Below are positions 60,042 through 64,000 of a stretch of DNA of 64,000 bases, one piece after another. Each line of letters starts with the position of its first letter. Positions within the stretch are counted from its first letter, which is position 1. The notes below the pieces were generated by a model that worked only from the letters and a program-made list of their open reading frames with translations, had not been told where the DNA came from and ran no database searches. The DNA lies in assembly GCF_910592395.1 (NCBI RefSeq), contig NC_088311.1:25266646-25330645 (forward strand). The letters run 5' to 3'. This DNA is from Lineus longissimus. Its lineage: Eukaryota > Nemertea > Pilidiophora > Heteronemertea > Lineidae. The position numbers were made by a program, and so were the translations under genes.

Positions 60042-63000
60042 TTATAGATAACCGAGCTCCAACGCGTGGTGAAGTGCTGCGATGTCTGAATGACTGGAAA
60101 TTCTCCAAAATGGCCAGTTCATCTGAAAGAATAACGTATTTATCATTAAAGCCTCAGATCTTCCCATCTCATCAAAGCTTACGGTACTAGCTTTACCAGA
60201 CGTTGCATGAACACACTTTGGGTTCACTTTAGTACACTACGGTTTAAAACATAGGTTGAAATCCTGTTTCAATTGGTCAGCTATGTTCACTTTCGTTATG
60301 GGATATTCCTCATACAAAATCCTTTTCCAATCAAGTCACTAGATTACTAAACAACATGTAGAAGATGATCTACCCACTGTAATTGTTGGCAAATGGGCCT
60401 ATGTTTCATGAAGTATCCTCAATAACAGTACCTGTTTTGAGGCGGCTTCCTCATCTCGCCCATCCCCTACCACAACGTAGGTACACTTCCGACCGAACCG
60501 TGATACGATTCTCTCAAAACAACTTTCTTTGCCTGGAATGGCGAATATAAATGTGATTACAAATTCAACAGAAGGATGGCATTGATTATCTCTGACCTTG
60601 GAAGAAGTTGATCAAGTTGAGATGCTATTCAGAGCTGATTTAGGAAAAGGGATATCTGTAAATACATCCATCCCTCTTCTCGAGCCCAGTTTTATTCATA
60701 GCCATCTGAGGTAGGAAGTCCAAGTTTATAAGAAACTCGGAGTTACACTCAGTCTCTCCTGAAACTTTCCAGCAGCAAGTGCTCATACAGCGTGTCATTT
60801 GATCCTTTCAGTCCCCATGTATACTTATGGGTTGAAAGAAGCCTTGCTCAAGGACACAGACTCAGTCTGTGGATCTCCCGGGAGTTGAACCCACCTATTA
60901 ATGATGCCATTCAAGATCTCTCTCAAAGTACAAAGAACCTACCAATTTTTGTAGCACTGTATACATTTTCGATATTAAAGACTCCTCCTAAACCGTACAA
61001 GAGAACTTTGGCGAGTGCTGGCACCAGCTGTGTGGTTGTGACTAGAACGTTCACACAAGATGACCTGGAATGATAAGATGACTAGAACGTTCACACAAAA
61101 TGACCTGGAATGATAAGATGACTAGAACGTTCACACAAGATGACCTGGAATAACAAGATGACTAGAACGTTCACACAAGATGACCTGGAATAACAAGATG
61201 ACTAGAACGTTCACACAAGATGACCTGGAATAACAAGATGACTAGAACGTTCACACAAGATGACCTGGAATAACAAGATGACTAGAACGTTCACACAAAA
61301 TGACCTGGAATAACAAGATGACTAGAACGTTCACACAAGATGACCTGGAATAACAAGATGACTAGAACGTTCACACAAGATGACCTGGAATAACAAGATG
61401 ACTAGAACGTTCACACAAGATGACCTGGAATAACAAGATGACTAGAACGTTCACACAAGATGACCTGGAATAACAAGATGACTAGAACGTTCACACAAGA
61501 TGACCTGGAATAACAAGATGACTAGAACGTTCACACAAGATGACCTGGAATAATAAGATGACCAGGATTTAGTGATGATAGAAGATAGCATCAAATCGGT
61601 ACAAGTCTTGCAGTTACAGCGTGATGTCACCTCGGTAAACTTCAAATTTGAACAGGTCCCGACTGTCAAAACTTGGACTGTACAATGGTTCATAGATCCA
61701 ACACGGTCCTTAACGCAAGCAAGAGTTTTTCTGTCGAAGGTTACAACTGTCACAGGTTGCTTAACAACCAAAATATCCCGTTTAGGGGTGCATTTCATAA
61801 TTACCTAGAGTTGATGATTGATAACGCCTTGAGTGCAAGAGTGAGCCAGTTTTCCGTAAGAAGTTCGATTTCTTGCCGTAACTGGAGCCACTGTTCTCGC
61901 TTCTGTGGACCAAGTAATCCTGAAAAGAGAGTAAAGAAGGTCACGCACGGCAGATGAGTGGGAGGATGGTAGAAGGTCTTCACTCAAAACTCAATCTAGG
62001 CATATAGTTCCTCCTTCTATGTGTAGATGGCAGCAGATGTGAAGGGCCAGCCTCCCAGTTCAGATGAATCAGGTGATTGCAGTAATGACAAACTCTTCAT
62101 CCTCTGTCGTGTAAAGTGTCAACACCATAGTCCGAGACTATGACCTACCTCCAACATTATTCCTATAACTGTTATATATTTCTTTTATTCTTCGATATCT
62201 AAATGCCAGTTTTCTCATCCAGTCGACACCACCTCTGACACCCGTCGCAAGGCAAAGGTTGGCGTTAGTGGCAGCCGCATGGAAACCATCCGTGGCGAAA
62301 TTGTAATTACTGGAAAATAAGACAACATGGTGATTCTATCATCAGAGAGAGTCATTATGTCTGTTGTTTATGATGAGTAAGGCAGGTAGAGAGCTTAATC
62401 AACGAGACAATATAGTTCTCAATCTCGTTGCTTACCTTAAATCCTGGCCATTATCGTCTGACGAAACGTCGTCTATATGGACTTGATCACATTCCTGGAA
62501 AGAGGCAAAGAATGCGGTGAATATTGGGAAGGCTGCGAGTCATGCCACTAGGATAGGATAGAACATCCCGACACCATATGGCATACTGCAACTAGATGCA
62601 GATGCATGTTTGGTTCACCATATTTGATGTTTTGGTTAATTTTCTAGAATCTTCTCAGAATATCCGCAGTTTTTCAACGGTTAATAACACACTGGCATTG
62701 CCTTTTTCAATGTCTGATCAGTTTCAATATGAATACCCATGATCCCTCATCTAGCACCATACTGAAGTTGTGCAGTGACCATTGTTTAGTCGGCGATGTG
62801 CTGATGCCCCAAGAGTTGATCTAGTCAGCATATGAATCAAGATCTCCCTCGAGTCAACCTCACCAAAAAATGTGCCATACCCAATGCATAATTCCACCTG
62901 AATGTATGAATATTTCATGTCAACTTACACTGGGATTGACTTCAATGCCAATGATGACATTACCCGACTATTTAAAGGCAGATTTGCTTTTGCTAATGTG

Positions 63001-63766
63001 TAAATTTGGACAGTTGGACTGTGAATCACAACTGTGAACTGTGAAGTGTAGCTATTGTTATGAATCATGTCCCTTCGTGGATTAATGAGAAGACAGGTAA
63101 TCATGGTCACGGTTGCAGGCACGTCATTAATGAGAAACGGCACGCTGTGATACTCAGGCATCATGGCACTATGACCCTCATCATCTACATGACTGAGATT
63201 TGATGCAGATCAAGAGATAGAAAGGTTTAGAAACTGAGACCAAAGAGTGACATAAACAATTGGCAGCTGACGTTGCGCGATATTGTATCGCCACACCTGG
63301 GTTGTATCACCATCATGATGTTGATTCCAATTAAAAAGTGGCGATATAATGCACAATCTTCTCACAACTTGGCTCAATTGATATCTAAACCTCTCTATCA
63401 TAACTGAACAAGATTACACATTAATATGGACTTGCCCCTATCCTTCAAGGCCCAACAACAGCACAGAGTGCTGAAAAATAAAGTTGCATTCACGTGAAGA
63501 ATGCCGTGTTGCATGACATCACGACTGACGTGAAACGCGACAAACATAAAAACACGTAAAAACCTAATGTTTAGGCCCTGCAGGTCGTTGGGCCTTGAAG
63601 AAAAGCAGCAAGTCTTGTAATGAAATGAAAACAATGAGATGTGTGTGTGTAGAGGAATATGTACCGGTATACCGACCTCTAGATCATTGAAAAATAAGTG
63701 AGTATCGGCTAAGTTAAAGATCATCTCCTCCATCCGTAATCCCAGAGAGACCGAGCCCGGTGGATC
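60042..63766 (-). CDS. EYA: Eyes absent protein, C-terminal EYA domain (5' part outside window)
   Basis: EYA is a transcription co-activator of Six proteins and a haloacid-dehalogenase-type tyrosine phosphatase. Seven exons on the minus strand: 63677-63766, 62436-62494, 62149-62309, 61805-61919, 60943-61064, 60432-60532, 60042-60122; phases fit and give the last 242 aa. Family marks: [106 protein letters not shown] (phosphatase motif with the metal-binding Asp residues) and the ending FWRISSHSD...[11 protein letters not shown]. The nucleophile motif DLDET lies further upstream, outside the window. The acceptor of the exon ending at 61064 is duplicated 13 times by a minisatellite. In bilaterians there is usually a single EYA outside vertebrates, so I give no paralogue number. 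Confidence 0.96.
60836..60895 (+). repeat. Possible SINE fragment in an EYA intron
   Basis: Segment with CTCAAGGACACAGACTCAGTCTGTGGATC followed by a B-box-like GAGTTGAACCCAC (given in parts here: GGACACAGACTCAGTC, then CCCGGGAGTTGAACCCAC). Only a fragment can be recognised. Confidence 0.35.
61041..61560 (-). repeat. 40 bp minisatellite across an EYA exon acceptor, 13 copies
   Basis: Thirteen head-to-tail copies with an exact 40-base period. On the gene strand each has 14 intron bases ending TTATTCCAG (or TCATTCCAG) and the first 26 bases of the exon. The copy at the far left continues into the true exon (60943-61064). Variation is limited to TAAC/TGAT in the intron part and one A/G change in the exon part. 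A diverged remnant lies at 61561-61570. Confidence 0.95.
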
Positions 63767-64000
63767 CTGCAACGAGAAATGGCAACAAGATGTTAAAGGT
63801 GGAAACAGGCCCTGGGCACTCATAGGACTGGCCTCTGGAAGGAACATCATGACTGCAGGAGGATGTCAGCAGATTGAGCACGACAAGCCAGGTTACTCGC
63901 ACAAGACATTGACTAACAAGGTGATGAGATAGGTGTTCTGGATGGAAGATTTAACTCTATATATGCAATGAAAATATGGTTAAAACTATATGTCATCTTT

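Overview
The window is animal (metazoan) nuclear DNA: every gene is cut by short GT-AG introns, with exons of about 45-560 bases, and the products are animal proteins. The gene content, the roughly 200-900 base introns and above all the very dense 40-110 bp minisatellites point to a cephalochordate (amphioxus, Branchiostoma-like) genome. That assignment is inference; no marker in the window proves it.

Layout, left to right. (1) 3413-21474, minus strand: a complete AGL (glycogen debranching enzyme) gene with 28 coding exons reconstructed here (1541 aa). (2) 25150-26160 and 27172-28237, plus strand: two tandem two-exon genes for neuronal calcium sensor proteins of the hippocalcin/neurocalcin type. 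(3) 29822-31033, minus: FAM32A, with its first coding exon not found. (4) 32737-45471, plus: SPATA6, 12 constitutive coding exons plus two candidate alternative ones. (5) 48674-53067, minus: SMG9, the nonsense-mediated decay factor, 11 coding exons. (6) 53278-54275, plus: MRPL55, head to head with SMG9 across 210 bases. (7) 60042-63766, minus: the last seven exons of an eyes absent (EYA) gene, whose 5' part lies beyond the right edge.

The genes do not form an operon or a pathway; they are independent housekeeping and developmental genes. What unites the window is its minisatellites: more than a dozen arrays in 64 kb. Three of them straddle a splice junction, so each repeat unit carries a copy of exon sequence plus the splice site: AGL exon 8 donor (5 copies, 87 bp, in frame, including the catalytic GVRLDN motif), AGL exon 22 donor (18 copies, 58 bp) and the EYA exon 5 acceptor (13 copies, 40 bp; exon numbers for EYA count only those in the window). 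Two more start only a few bases inside the intron after a donor (AGL exon 12, SMG9 exon 6). I recall a report of minisatellites spanning exon-intron boundaries at the amphioxus Adh locus (called mirage minisatellites), which I could not check; if right, this window is a rich example of the same process.

Other elements: a 148 bp fold-back MITE-like element flanked by TA, a second 133 bp fold-back element in the SPATA6 3' region, a perfect 17 bp stem hairpin, several tRNA-derived SINE-like sequences, and a decayed copy of part of an AGL exon inside the neighbouring intron. No prokaryotic genes, CRISPR array or viral gene was seen.
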